From: Nocardioides sp. QY071 | Lineage (GTDB): Bacteria; Actinomycetota; Actinomycetes; Propionibacteriales; Nocardioidaceae | Length of the DNA: 64,000 bases | Reading direction: 5' to 3' | Assembly: GCF_029961765.1 (NCBI RefSeq) | Contig: NZ_CP124681.1 | Location: 3,968,001-4,032,000, forward strand | The notes under the pieces: model-generated | What the model saw: only the letters and a program-made list of their open reading frames with translations | Databases searched by the model: none | What the model was told of the DNA's origin: nothing | Made by a program: the position numbers and the translations under genes | Shown: one piece after another, positions 37,707 to 45,777 of the stretch | How the letters are laid out: every line of letters starts with the position of its first letter | Numbering within the stretch: position 1 is the first letter of the stretch

Positions 37707-38509
37707 GCAGCACCGTCCTCGACCTCACCGACGTCGTCTTCCGCCGCGGCGGCAGCGAGATCCTGCACGGTGTCGACCTCACCGTCCGCGCGGGCGAGCA
37801 CTGGGCACTGCTCGGCCCGAACGGCGCGGGGAAGAGCACGCTGCTCGGGTTCTGCAGCGCGCAGGTGCACCCGACGTCCGGGACGGTCGACGTGCTCGGC
37901 AAGCGCCTGGGCCGGGTCGAGCTGCAGGAGCTGCGTCGCCACATCGGGCACGTCAACCCGCGCCACCCGCTGCAGACCGCTCTCACCGTGCACCAGGTCG
38001 TGCTCACCGGGATCACCGGCACCGTCGAGCTGCCGATGCGCTGGGCGCCGACCGACGAGCAGGCCCGCACTGCCGACGAGCTGATCGCCGAGGTCGGCCT
38101 CGCCCACCGCCGCGACGCCCGCTGGCCGCACCTCTCGCAGGGTGAGCGCGGCCGGGCTCTCATCGCCCGAGCGCTCCTCGCGCAGCCGCAGCTCCTGCTG
38201 CTCGACGAGCCGACGACCGGCCTCGACGTGGCGGCCCGCGAACAGCTGCTGACGGTCCTCGACCGGCTGGCGCACACCGCGCCGGAGGTGGCCTCGGTGC
38301 TGGTCACCCACCACCTCGAGGAGCTGCCGACCACCACGACCCACGCGCTGCTGCTCGCGCACGGCCAGGTCGTCGCGGCCGGCCCGGTCGCCGAGACGGT
38401 GACGACCGAGACGATCACCCGCACCTTCGAGCACCCGATCGAGGTCGACCACGACGGCGGCCGCTGGCGTGCCCGGGCCCTGCCGCCGGCCCGCCTGCAC
38501 AGCGCATAG
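37703..38509 (+). CDS. Stand-alone ABC transporter ATP-binding protein
   Basis: A 268-residue ATPase. Walker A is LGPNGAGKSTL near residue 38, the signature LSQGERGRALIARALL near 147, Walker B LLLLDEPTTGLD near 170 and the switch His in VTHHLEELP. It resembles ATPases of iron-siderophore or ModF-like systems. No permease or binding protein is adjacent, so it either works with a distant permease or is non-transport. It is translationally coupled to the GntR regulator, an uncommon pairing. Confidence 0.85.
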   Translation: MSSTVLDLTDVVFRRGGSEILHGVDLTVRAGEHWALLGPNGAGKSTLLGFCSAQVHPTSGTVDVLGKRLGRVELQELRRHIGHVNPRHPLQTALTVHQVVLTGITGTVELPMRWAPTDEQARTADELIAEVGLAHRRDARWPHLSQGERGRALIARALLAQPQLLLLDEPTTGLDVAAREQLLTVLDRLAHTAPEVASVLVTHHLEELPTTTTHALLLAHGQVVAAGPVAETVTTETITRTFEHPIEVDHDGGRWRARALPPARLHSA

Positions 38510-38548
38510 CGATCGCTGAGCAGCCCACGACCGGGTACCGCCCCGGTC

Positions 38549-39205
38549 ATGAGCTCCGTGATCAACGCCGCAGCCGACCTGGCCGGCCACGCCCTGTCCA
38601 CCCTCACCCGCGGCGTCGCCGCGCTCCGCCCCCCGCCGGAGAAGCCGCTGCATCCCGAGGGCAAGATGTACGCCGGCCGCCTGGTCCGGGCCGGGTCCGA
38701 CTCCCCGATCGGCGTGCCGTGGATCGACCAGGCCGGCGAGGACGAGGTGACGGTCCGAGTGTCGCGGGCGGTCGGGCTGCCCGGCCGGGTGCCGGACGTC
38801 CAGGGTCTCGCGCTGCGGCTGCGCGAGGGCCCGACCGGGTCCGGCGACCTGCTGCTCGCCAGCACCGGCTGGAACCCGGTGACCCGCCACCTGCTGCTAC
38901 CGGCATGGAGCGCGCACACGCCGCTCACCTCGCTGCTGCCCTACCGCAGCCCGGCGGGACCGCTGGTGATCGGTGCGCAACCTGTCGACGTCCGCGGCTA
39001 CCACCTGTCCTGGGCCACCGTCGGCCGGGAGTGGCACCGCTTCGCCGACCTGACCCTGGAGACGGCCCTGCCGCCCGAGGACGAGGTCTCGTTCGACCCG
39101 GTGGTCAACCCGCTGCCGGGACTGCAGCAGTACTCGTGGGTGGAGCAGCTGCGCGAGCACTCGTACGCGACCGCCCGGAGACTGCGGCGCGCCTCCCCCG
39201 GCTGA
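38549..39205 (+). CDS. Catalase-fold-like protein of unknown function
   Basis: A 218-residue protein. The stretch HPEGKMYAGRLVRAGS...PWIDQAGEDEVTVRVSRAVGLPGRVPDVQGLALRL resembles the barrel entry of haem catalases and SrpA-like small catalase-fold proteins (PDVQGLALRL against PDVHGFAVRF-type motifs), but it is far shorter than a catalase. I see no clear haem-ligand Tyr motif or catalytic His. Activity is therefore unassigned; related entries sometimes carry a phosphodiesterase label that I cannot support. It starts 40 bp after the ABC ATPase and is convergent with the acyl-CoA dehydrogenase across repeat copy D. Confidence 0.5.
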   Translation: MSSVINAAADLAGHALSTLTRGVAALRPPPEKPLHPEGKMYAGRLVRAGSDSPIGVPWIDQAGEDEVTVRVSRAVGLPGRVPDVQGLALRLREGPTGSGDLLLASTGWNPVTRHLLLPAWSAHTPLTSLLPYRSPAGPLVIGAQPVDVRGYHLSWATVGREWHRFADLTLETALPPEDEVSFDPVVNPLPGLQQYSWVEQLREHSYATARRLRRASPG

Positions 39206-39274
39206 CCCGGCGCCCGACGTACAAAGGAACCAGCCCCGCGGGAGGTATGAGCCCCGTGGGGCTCGTTCGTCCTT

Positions 39275-39435
39275 AGCCTCGATCCGCGAACGGCCACCTA
39301 CTACGCGGCCCCACGGGCACGCCCTGGCGGCGTTGCAGACACTCGACAGTGCAACCAGACTGCCCTCGTGCCTGCGCCTTGCCAGCCCGCACCCGTAGCG
39401 CCGCTCGCTACGGCGCCCGTCCACGGATCCAGGCT
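39275..39435. repeat. Self-complementary intergenic repeat, copy D
   Basis: A 161-bp element between convergent genes. The terminal arms 39275-39293 and 39417-39435 pair with three mismatches (AGCCTNGATCCGNGNACGG). The core is in minus orientation, TGGCAAGGCG at 39375-39384, and is closest to copy A (GGCGCAGGC and GTCTGCAACGC blocks). The last base belongs to the TAA stop of the acyl-CoA dehydrogenase gene. Confidence 0.82.
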
Positions 39436-40601
39436 TACCGGAACGCCGCCTCGCCGGTCAGCGCGCGGCCGATGACGAGCTGGTGGACCTCGCTGGTGCC
39501 CTCGTAGGTCAGCACCGACTCGAGGTTGTTGGCATGCCTCATGACCGGGTACTCCAGCGTGATCCCGGCCGCCCCGAGGATCGTGCGACACTCCCGCGCG
39601 ATCGCGATCGCCTCGCGCACGTTGTTGAGCTTGCCGAGGCTGACCTGCTCGGCCGCCAGGCGCCCGGAGTCCTTGAGCCGGCCCAGGTGCAGCGCCAGCA
39701 GCATCCCCTTGCCGAGCTCGAGCGACAGGTCGGCGAGCTTGGCCTGCGTGAGCTGGTACGACGCCAGCGGCTTGTCGAAGATCTCCCGGTCCTTCGCGTA
39801 CGAGATCGCCGTGTCCAGGCAGTCGCGCGCCGCACCGAGCGCACCGAACACGATCCCGAACCGCGCCTCGTCCAGGCACGACAGCGGGCCGCGCAGGCCG
39901 CGCACGTCGGGGAACACCGCCGAGCCGGGCAGCCGGACGTCCTCGAGCACCAGCTCGGAGGTCACCGACGCCCGCAACGACATCTTCTTCTTGATCTCCG
40001 GCGCCGAGAAGCCCTCCGTCGACGTCGGTACGACGAACCCGCGGATCCCCTCCTCGGTCTGCGCCCACACCACCGCGACGTCGGCGACCGAGCCGTTGGT
40101 GATCCACATCTTGTTGCCGCTCAGCACCCAGCCGTCGCCGTCGCGCACCGCGCGGGTCCGCATCCCCGCCGGGTTGGAGCCGAAGTCGGGCTCGGTCAGC
40201 CCGAAGCAGCCGATCGCCTCGCCTCTCGCCATCCGCGGCAGCCAGGTCTCCTTCTGCTCGTCCGATCCCCACTTCCAGATCGCGAACATCGCCAGCGAGC
40301 CCTGCACCGAGACCAGCGAGCGCAGGCCGGAGTCGGCCGCCTCGAGCTCGAGGCACGCGAGGCCGTACGCCGTCGCACTGGTCCCCGCGCAGCCGTAGCC
40401 CTCGAGGTGCATCCCCAGCACCCCGAGCCCGCCGAGCTCGAGCGCCAGGTCCCGCGCGGGGATGGTGGCCGACTCGTACCAGTCGGCGACGTGGGGGCGC
40501 ACCTTCGCCTCCACGAACGCGCGCACGGTGGCGCGCATCGCGACCTCCTCCTCGGACAGGAGGGAGTCGATGTCGAACAGCTCGAACGGCGACCGGCTCA
40601 T
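39435..40601 (-). CDS. Acyl-CoA dehydrogenase, glutaryl-CoA dehydrogenase-like
   Basis: A 388-residue FAD flavoenzyme. The segments SVQGSLAMFAIWKWGSDEQK, LGCFGLTEPDFGSNPAGM-like motif and NLESVLTYEGTSEVHQLVIGRALTG (catalytic Glu in YEGT) follow glutaryl-CoA dehydrogenase rather than a straight-chain enzyme. It would oxidise, and perhaps decarboxylate, glutaryl-CoA from lysine or tryptophan breakdown. The ATG overlaps the adenosine deaminase stop (ATGA), so it is the last gene of an operon that begins with mauE or with the deaminase. It ends in repeat copy D. Confidence 0.85.
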   Translation of the reverse strand: MSRSPFELFDIDSLLSEEEVAMRATVRAFVEAKVRPHVADWYESATIPARDLALELGGLGVLGMHLEGYGCAGTSATAYGLACLELEAADSGLRSLVSVQGSLAMFAIWKWGSDEQKETWLPRMARGEAIGCFGLTEPDFGSNPAGMRTRAVRDGDGWVLSGNKMWITNGSVADVAVVWAQTEEGIRGFVVPTSTEGFSAPEIKKKMSLRASVTSELVLEDVRLPGSAVFPDVRGLRGPLSCLDEARFGIVFGALGAARDCLDTAISYAKDREIFDKPLASYQLTQAKLADLSLELGKGMLLALHLGRLKDSGRLAAEQVSLGKLNNVREAIAIARECRTILGAAGITLEYPVMRHANNLESVLTYEGTSEVHQLVIGRALTGEAAFR

Positions 40602-41626
40602 CGCGCACCTGCGGCGTACGACGCGACCTCGGCCCGGAGCCGCCCCTTCACGTCGTCGGGGGCGAAGGACGCGTCCACCCCGGCGAGCGCGAGGTCGACC
40701 AGGCCGGACTCGTCGAGGCCGAGCAGGTCGGCGGCGATCTCGTACTCGCGGTTGAGGGTGGTGCCGAACATCGGCGGGTCGTCGGAGTTGATCGTCACCA
40801 CGACACCGGCCTCGACGAACGCCGGCAGCGGGTGCTCGGCGAGCGAGGCGACCGCACGGGTGGCGACATTGGAGGACGGGCAGACCTCGAGCGGGATCCT
40901 GTGCTCGGCGAGGTGGGCCAGGAGCGCGGGATCGGCGGCCGCGGAGGTGCCGTGCCCGATCCGCTCGGCGCCGAGGTCGCGCAGCGAGGTCCAGATCGTC
41001 TCCGGGCCCGTGGTCTCGCCGGCGTGCGGGACCGAGTGCAGCCCGGCGGCCCGGGCCGCCTCGAAGTGCGGGACGAACCAGTCGCGCGGCACTCCGATCT
41101 CGGGCCCGCCGAGCCCGAACGCCACCAGGCCCTCGGGCGCGTGGTCGAGCGCGAAGCCCAGGGTCGCGTCGGCGGCCGGGACCCCCGACTCCCCCGGGAC
41201 GTCGTAGATCCAGCGCAGCACCAGGCCGAAGTCACGCTCCGCGGCGACCCGCGCGTCCTCGATCGCCTCGGTGTAGGCCTCGATCGGCATCCCGCGGTCG
41301 GGGTCATCGGGCAGCACTGAGGTGTACGGCGTGCAGGTGAGCTCGGCGTACCGGACCGACTGCCCCTCGTGGAGCTCGCGGGCGATCTCGTAGGTGAGGT
41401 AGCGGACGTCCTCGGGCGTGCGGACCAGGTCGACGACCGCGAGGTAGACCTCGATGAAGTGGGCGAAGTCGCGGAACGCGAAGAAGTCGCGCAGCAGGTC
41501 CGGGTCCGAGGGGACCGTGCCCGGATGGCGCGCGGCCAGCTCGGACACGATCCGCGGTGAGGCGGAGCCGACGTGGTGGACGTGGAGCTCGGCCTTGGGC
41601 AGGCCCGCGACGAAGTTGCTCAGCAC
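40598..41626 (-). CDS. Adenosine deaminase family protein
   Basis: A 342-residue amidohydrolase. Metal ligands are His15 and His17 (ELHVHHVGS, with HHVGS in place of the usual HLDGS). HAGET follows with a third His and the catalytic Glu. GHGTS carries the fourth His, and the Asp lies in NSDDPPMFGT. It may deaminate adenosine, or another 6-aminopurine such as aminodeoxyfutalosine, since the HVHHVGS variant marks a distinct subgroup; the substrate is unproven. The start is a GTG (MLSNFVAGLPKAEL). It overlaps the acyl-CoA dehydrogenase gene and lies 46 bp after dsbA. Confidence 0.85.
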   Translation of the reverse strand: MLSNFVAGLPKAELHVHHVGSASPRIVSELAARHPGTVPSDPDLLRDFFAFRDFAHFIEVYLAVVDLVRTPEDVRYLTYEIARELHEGQSVRYAELTCTPYTSVLPDDPDRGMPIEAYTEAIEDARVAAERDFGLVLRWIYDVPGESGVPAADATLGFALDHAPEGLVAFGLGGPEIGVPRDWFVPHFEAARAAGLHSVPHAGETTGPETIWTSLRDLGAERIGHGTSAAADPALLAHLAEHRIPLEVCPSSNVATRAVASLAEHPLPAFVEAGVVVTINSDDPPMFGTTLNREYEIAADLLGLDESGLVDLALAGVDASFAPDDVKGRLRAEVASYAAGAR

Positions 41627-41672
41627 GCGCCGATCCTGCCAGCCGGAACCGCTCCCGGTCACCCGGGTCGGC

Positions 41673-42416
41673 TCACTCCAGCTCGGAGACCAGGTTGGTG
41701 GCGAGCTCCTGCACGGTGCGGCCGTCCTGGAAGACCTTGCCGTCGAGCAGGATCGTCGGCGTACCGGTGACACCGGCCTTGGACGCCTCGGCGGTCGCCT
41801 CGTCGACCCAGCTCTTCTTGGAGAGGTTCTCGATGCCGTCGCGGACGTCGCTCTCGGTGGCCCCGGCCTCGACGGCGAGGTTCACCAGGTCGTCGTTGGT
41901 CACCGCGCCCGGGTCCTCCTCGGACGGCTGGTTCTCGTAGAGCAGGTCGTGGAACTTCTTCGCGACGTCGGCTCCCGACTTCTCCAGGACCAGCGCGAAG
42001 GCGTTGGTCGCGCGGATCGGGTAGTCGCCGAGCCGGCTGAGCAGGTCGAAGGGTCGGTACTCGACGCGCACCTTGCCGTCGGCGGCGAGCCGGGCGAGGT
42101 CGTCCCGGGTCGCCTTCTCGAGCTGGCCGCAGAACGGGCACAGGAAGTCCTCGTAGATCACGACGTCGTGCGGCGCGTCCGACGGCCCGATCGCGACGCC
42201 GTAGTCGCTCTCGGCACTGACCGCCTGCTCGAGCTTCTTCTGGTCCTTGTCCTGCTGCCACAGGCTGACGGCGATCGCCCCGCCCACGATCAGGATCATC
42301 GCCAGCGCGACACCACCGATCGTGAGGATCCGGCGCCGGGCCTCCCTCTTCTTCTGGGCGGCCCGCAGCTCGGCGGCCTTCTGCACGCGCGCACTGGCCT
42401 TCGAGTTGGACGACAT
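41673..42416 (-). CDS. Membrane-anchored DsbA-family thiol oxidoreductase
   Basis: A 247-residue protein. The first 30 residues are charged and cytoplasmic, one transmembrane segment lies at about 31-52, and a thioredoxin-like domain faces outward. The active site is C93-P-F-C96 in YEDFLCPFCGQLEKATRDD, and the cis-proline motif is VTGTPTILLDG. This is the layout of actinobacterial DsbA-type oxidases that form disulfides in secreted proteins. Its start overlaps the mauE stop by one base (TGATG), so MauE is the expected membrane partner. Confidence 0.9.
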   Translation of the reverse strand: MSSNSKASARVQKAAELRAAQKKREARRRILTIGGVALAMILIVGGAIAVSLWQQDKDQKKLEQAVSAESDYGVAIGPSDAPHDVVIYEDFLCPFCGQLEKATRDDLARLAADGKVRVEYRPFDLLSRLGDYPIRATNAFALVLEKSGADVAKKFHDLLYENQPSEEDPGAVTNDDLVNLAVEAGATESDVRDGIENLSKKSWVDEATAEASKAGVTGTPTILLDGKVFQDGRTVQELATNLVSELE

Positions 42417-42925
42417 CAGCTCACAGCTCCTTCGGTGGCCCGCTCCTCGGGCCGGTGGACGAACAACAGGGCGTCGAGGGACAGCCGGGTCCGGCGCAGG
42501 GACGCGACGAGCAGGGACGCGGCCAGCAACGCGACGTCGCGCGCGATCTCCCAGGGGTACGCCGACGTCGCACCCGCCTTGGTCCCGCCGCCACCGAAGC
42601 AGCCGCAGTCGATCTCGATGCCGCGCGCCCACACCGAGGAGATGCCGACCACGAACGCCACGAACAACAGCGCCGAGATCACCGCGGCGCCCCGCGTGAA
42701 CACACCGAGCACGAGCGCCAGCCCGACGACCAGCTCGACGGCGGGCAGCGCGATCCCGACCGCCTCGGCGACCGAGGACGGCAGCAGCTGGTAGGCACGC
42801 ACCGCGTTGATGCTCGCGGTCGGCTCGGTGATCTTCAGCCCACCGGCCACGATCCACACGACGCCGGTCACCAGACGAGCCGCCAGACCCGCCCAGGCCA
42901 GCGTCGATCGACCGGTGTCCCTCAT
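42416..42925 (-). CDS. MauE/DoxX-family membrane protein
   Basis: A 169-residue four-helix membrane protein of the MauE/DoxX group. It has GLAARLVTGVVWIVAGGLKITEP at the N-terminus and, between helices, GIEIDCGCFGGGGT, whose CGC cysteines are typical of the MauE subgroup associated with thiol redox. It probably re-oxidises or assists the coupled DsbA-like protein, taking the place VKOR has elsewhere. That function is inference from gene coupling. Confidence 0.85.
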   Translation of the reverse strand: MRDTGRSTLAWAGLAARLVTGVVWIVAGGLKITEPTASINAVRAYQLLPSSVAEAVGIALPAVELVVGLALVLGVFTRGAAVISALLFVAFVVGISSVWARGIEIDCGCFGGGGTKAGATSAYPWEIARDVALLAASLLVASLRRTRLSLDALLFVHRPEERATEGAVS

Positions 42926-42991
42926 GCCGGTGAGGCTAGCCGGGTCCGCTGAGCGGCTCCTGAGAACGCCCCGGGTGCGTTGCCGAGCGCG

Positions 42992-42997
42992 TAGTGT
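42992..42997 (+). promoter_or_regulatory. Putative -10 box of orn (leaderless)
   Basis: TAGTGT with 8 nt to the GTG at 43006. It overlaps the alternative upstream GTG at 42994, which argues against that start. Confidence 0.45.
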
Positions 42998-43005
42998 CCT
43001 CCCTC

Positions 43006-43641
43006 GTGAACGAACGACTCGTGTGGATCGACTGCGAGATGACCGGGCTCGACCTGGGGGCCGACGCCCTCATCGAGGTGGCGGCACTGGTGACGGACTT
43101 CGACCTCAACGTCCTCGGCGACGGCGTCGACGTCATCATCAAACCGCCCGCGGAGGCACTCGACCAGATGATCGAGTTCGTCCGGAACATGCACGAGACC
43201 TCGGGCCTGCTCGCCGAGCTCGACCGGGGCGTGACGCTGCGGGAGGCCGAGGAGCAGGTGATGACCTACCTGCGCGAGCAGTGCGGCCCCGACAGCCGTC
43301 CCCCGCTCGCCGGCAACTCGGTGGCGACCGACCGCGGCTTCGTGGCCCGCGACATGGCCGAGCTCGACGCCTTCCTGCACTACCGGATCGTCGACGTGTC
43401 GTCGATCAAGGAGCTCTCGAAGCGCTGGTTCCCCCGCGCGTACTTCAACGCGCCCACCAAGCGCGGCAACCACCGCGCCCTGGCCGACATCCAGGAGAGC
43501 ATCGAGGAGCTGCGCTACTACCGCGACACGGTCTTCGTTCCCCTGCCCGGCCCCGACTCCGACGCGGCCAAGGACGCGGCCGCACGGCACGGCGGCTCGA
43601 TCACCGGCCTCGGTGGCCACGTTTCCGGCACCGATTCCTGA
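43006..43641 (+). CDS. orn: Oligoribonuclease
   Basis: A DEDDh 3'-5' exoribonuclease of 211 residues that degrades 2-5 nt RNAs to mononucleotides, and so clears pGpG and other nanoRNAs. Asp and Glu of the first motif are in WIDCEMTGLDL, and the second Asp is in SVATDRGFVARDM. The final His and Asp are in NHRALADIQESIEEL. The GTG start gives MNERLVWIDCEMTG, as in other actinobacterial Orn. tRNA-His follows at 43691. Confidence 0.96.
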   Translation: MNERLVWIDCEMTGLDLGADALIEVAALVTDFDLNVLGDGVDVIIKPPAEALDQMIEFVRNMHETSGLLAELDRGVTLREAEEQVMTYLREQCGPDSRPPLAGNSVATDRGFVARDMAELDAFLHYRIVDVSSIKELSKRWFPRAYFNAPTKRGNHRALADIQESIEELRYYRDTVFVPLPGPDSDAAKDAAARHGGSITGLGGHVSGTDS

Positions 43642-43690
43642 TTCGGCAGCGCTACCCTCTACACTCGTCCCCGGCTCGCAAGAGTCGATG

Positions 43691-43766
43691 GTGGGTATAG
43701 CTCAGCTGGTAGAGCGCTGCGTTGTGGTCGCAGATGTCGCGGGTTCAAGTCCCGTTACTCACCCCA
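43691..43766 (+). tRNA. tRNA-His (anticodon GTG)
   Basis: Acceptor GTGGGTA pairs with TACTCAC (one G:T), and the extra 5' G typical of tRNA-His is encoded at 43690. The anticodon loop reads TTGTGGT (anticodon GTG). The T arm is CGGGTTCAAGTCCCG and CCA is encoded. Confidence 0.95.
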
Positions 43767-43770
43767 ACGA

Positions 43771-43812
43771 GGTCGGCCCCGGTTCCGCTGGAACCGGGGC
43801 CGGACCGCTTTT
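43771..43812 (+). terminator. Terminator after tRNA-His
   Basis: A long GC stem (GGTCGGCCCCGGTTCC with its complement, one bulge, loop GCT) followed by CGCTTTT: a standard intrinsic terminator. Confidence 0.88.
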
Positions 43813-43840
43813 CGGCGCACCCACCGTCGGCCCACGGCCA

Positions 43841-43862
43841 TTGTCTGACTAAAGTCAGAGAA
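43841..43862. promoter_or_regulatory. MarR-type operator of the MarR-GNAT gene
   Basis: Near-perfect 22-bp palindrome: left arm TTGTCTGACT, right arm AGTCAGAGAA, centre AA. It ends on the A of the ATG. TAAAGT at 43850-43855 inside it is a possible -10 element, so binding would block a leaderless promoter. Autoregulation is inferred. Confidence 0.7.
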
Positions 43863-44722
43863 TGCTCACGGACGTGCTGCGCCGCTTCAACCGGACCTAC
43901 ACCCAACGCATCGGCGTGCTCGACGAGTCCTTCCTCGGCACCGGCCGGCCGCTCGCGGTGTCGCGGCTGCTGTTCGAGGTCGGCCGCTCCCCCGCGGTGA
44001 GCGTGCGGGCACTGCGTGACCGGCTCGACCTCGACTCCGGCCACCTGTCGCGGCTGCTGCGCCGCCTCGAGGCCGAGGGCCTGGTCGCGACCGAGCCCGA
44101 CCCGGGCGACCGCCGCCGCCGGGTCGTGCGCCTCACGCCCGCCGGCGAGGCGGCGTACGACGACCTCGAGCGCCGCTCGGAGGAACGCGCCGCCGGCCTG
44201 GTCGCACCGCTGACCCCGCGCCAGCAGGAGCGACTGGCCGAGGCGCTGCGCACCGCCGACCTGCTGGTGCGCGCGGCGACCGTCCGGCTCGACGAGGTGC
44301 CGACCGACCACCCGCTGGCCCGGGAGGCGACCCGGCGCTACGTCGCCGAGCTCGACGCACGGTTCCCCGACGGCTTCGACCCGGGCGGGCCGGACGCCCG
44401 CGAGCCGGGCGCGACGTACGTCATCGCGACCTCGGACGGCGAGCCGGTCGCGTACGGCGGGATCCGCCCGGTGCTCGACGACGAGACGGCCGAGATCAAG
44501 CGGATGTGGGTTCACGCCGACTGGCGCGGGGCCGGGCTGGGCGCGCGGATGCTGCGCCACCTGGAGTCGCTCGCCGCCGCACAGGGCCACCGCCGCGTCG
44601 TGCTCGACACGAACGGGACCCTGCGCGAGGCGATCGCGATGTACGAGCGCTCCGGCTACGCGCGGGTGGAGCGCTACAACGACAACCCGTACGCCGAGGC
44701 GTTCTTCGCCAAGGCGCTGTAG
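43862..44722 (+). CDS. MarR-GNAT fusion protein
   Basis: A 286-residue two-domain protein. Residues 1-140 are a MarR winged helix (VSVRALRDRLDLDSGHLSRLLRRLEAEGLVATEPDPGDRRRRVVRLTPAG). Residues 160-286 are a GNAT acetyltransferase (DWRGAGLGARMLRHLE for acetyl-CoA, then GYARVERYNDNPYAEAFFAKAL). Such fusions are a known actinobacterial class; ligand and acetyl acceptor are unknown. A palindrome overlapping the start predicts self-repression. Confidence 0.9.
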   Translation: MLTDVLRRFNRTYTQRIGVLDESFLGTGRPLAVSRLLFEVGRSPAVSVRALRDRLDLDSGHLSRLLRRLEAEGLVATEPDPGDRRRRVVRLTPAGEAAYDDLERRSEERAAGLVAPLTPRQQERLAEALRTADLLVRAATVRLDEVPTDHPLAREATRRYVAELDARFPDGFDPGGPDAREPGATYVIATSDGEPVAYGGIRPVLDDETAEIKRMWVHADWRGAGLGARMLRHLESLAAAQGHRRVVLDTNGTLREAIAMYERSGYARVERYNDNPYAEAFFAKAL

Positions 44723-44734
44723 GCACGGCCTGGG

Positions 44735-45688
44735 TCAGCCGCCGATCGGAAGCCCGAACCGGCCCTTCTGGAAGTCCTCGTAGGCGGCCATCACCTCGGC
44801 CTTGGTGTTCATCACGAACGGACCGGCCCACGCGATCGGCTCGCGGATCGGCTGGCCGCCGACGACGATGACGTCGAGCTTGGGCGAGCGGCTCTCCTGC
44901 CGGCCGTCGGCGGTGATCGTGAGGTAGTCGCCGGCGCCGAGGACAGCGGTCTGGCCGGTGTGCACCGGGCTCGGCTCGGTGGCACCGACGGCGCCTGAGC
45001 CGTTGAGGACGTAGACCAGCGCGTTGTAGTCGACCTGCCACGGCAGGTCGAGCCGGGCGCCGGGCTCGATGGTGGCGTGCACGAGCGTCATCGGGCTGTA
45101 CGTCGAGCCCGGGCCGGCGTGTCCGTCCACGTTGCCGGCGATGACCCGGACCAGCGATCCCGCGTCGTCGCTGGCGAGCAGCGCGACCTCGCCGGAGCGG
45201 ATGTCCTGGTAGCGCGGGTCGTTCATCTTGTCGGTCTTCGGCAGGTTGACCCACAGCTGGATGCCGTGGAACAGGCCGCCGGCCTGGACCAGCCACTCCG
45301 GCGGCGTCTCGATGTGCAGCAGCCCGCTGCCGGCGGTCATCCACTGGGTGTCGCCGTTGGTGATGCTGCCGCCACCGCCGTGGCTGTCCTGGTGGTCGAA
45401 GACGCCGTCGATGATGTAGGTGACGGTCTCGAAGCCGCGGTGCGGGTGCCAGGGCGTGCCCTTCGGCTCACCCGGCGCGTACTCCACCTCGCCCATCTGG
45501 TCCATCATGATGAACGGGTCGAGGTGCTTCATGTCGATACCGGCGAACGCGCGCCGCACCGGGAAGCCCTCCCCCTCGTAGCCCTGCGGAGCGGTGGTCA
45601 CCTGCCAGACCGGGCGCGGCTGGTCGCCGAGGCCCGGCGTCCTCAGGCGCGGCAGGACAGTCAGGTCGTCGACGGTGATGGCGGGCAT
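44735..45688 (-). CDS. Pirin family protein
   Basis: A 317-residue bicupin. The N-terminal cupin carries PWHPHRGFETVTYIIDG and the HIETPPEWL segment, giving the His/His/His/Glu metal site of pirins. Some bacterial pirins have quercetinase activity; the role here is unknown. I chose the ATG at 45688 (MPAITVDDLTVLPRLR) because GGAGGT sits about 8 bp before it; starts at 45727 or 45736 have no ribosome binding site and would lie on a palindrome that looks like an operator. The gene is divergent from the FAD oxidoreductase. Confidence 0.88.
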   Translation of the reverse strand: MPAITVDDLTVLPRLRTPGLGDQPRPVWQVTTAPQGYEGEGFPVRRAFAGIDMKHLDPFIMMDQMGEVEYAPGEPKGTPWHPHRGFETVTYIIDGVFDHQDSHGGGGSITNGDTQWMTAGSGLLHIETPPEWLVQAGGLFHGIQLWVNLPKTDKMNDPRYQDIRSGEVALLASDDAGSLVRVIAGNVDGHAGPGSTYSPMTLVHATIEPGARLDLPWQVDYNALVYVLNGSGAVGATEPSPVHTGQTAVLGAGDYLTITADGRQESRSPKLDVIVVGGQPIREPIAWAGPFVMNTKAEVMAAYEDFQKGRFGLPIGG

Positions 45689-45718
45689 CGCATCCACCTC
45701 CAGGTGGCTGGTCGGGTT

Positions 45719-45734
45719 GGTTGCCATGTCAACC
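45719..45734. promoter_or_regulatory. Palindrome between pirin and FAD oxidoreductase genes
   Basis: GGTTGCCATGTCAACC, a 16-bp palindrome with one mismatched pair, 31 bp before the pirin ATG in the divergent spacer. It is a likely operator; the regulator is unknown. Confidence 0.45.
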
Positions 45735-45764
45735 ATAACGCACCGTGGGGCATTCCCGCACCCC

Positions 45765-45770
45765 TAGAGT
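45765..45770 (+). promoter_or_regulatory. Putative -10 box of FAD oxidoreductase gene (leaderless)
   Basis: TAGAGT with 7 nt to the ATG at 45778. Confidence 0.4.
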
Positions 45771-45777
45771 GCGAGCC

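Noticed and set aside
38549..39205. Phosphodiesterase function for the catalase-fold protein
   Set aside because: No HD, GDPD, EAL or metallophosphatase motif is present, so this label would be a copied database name.
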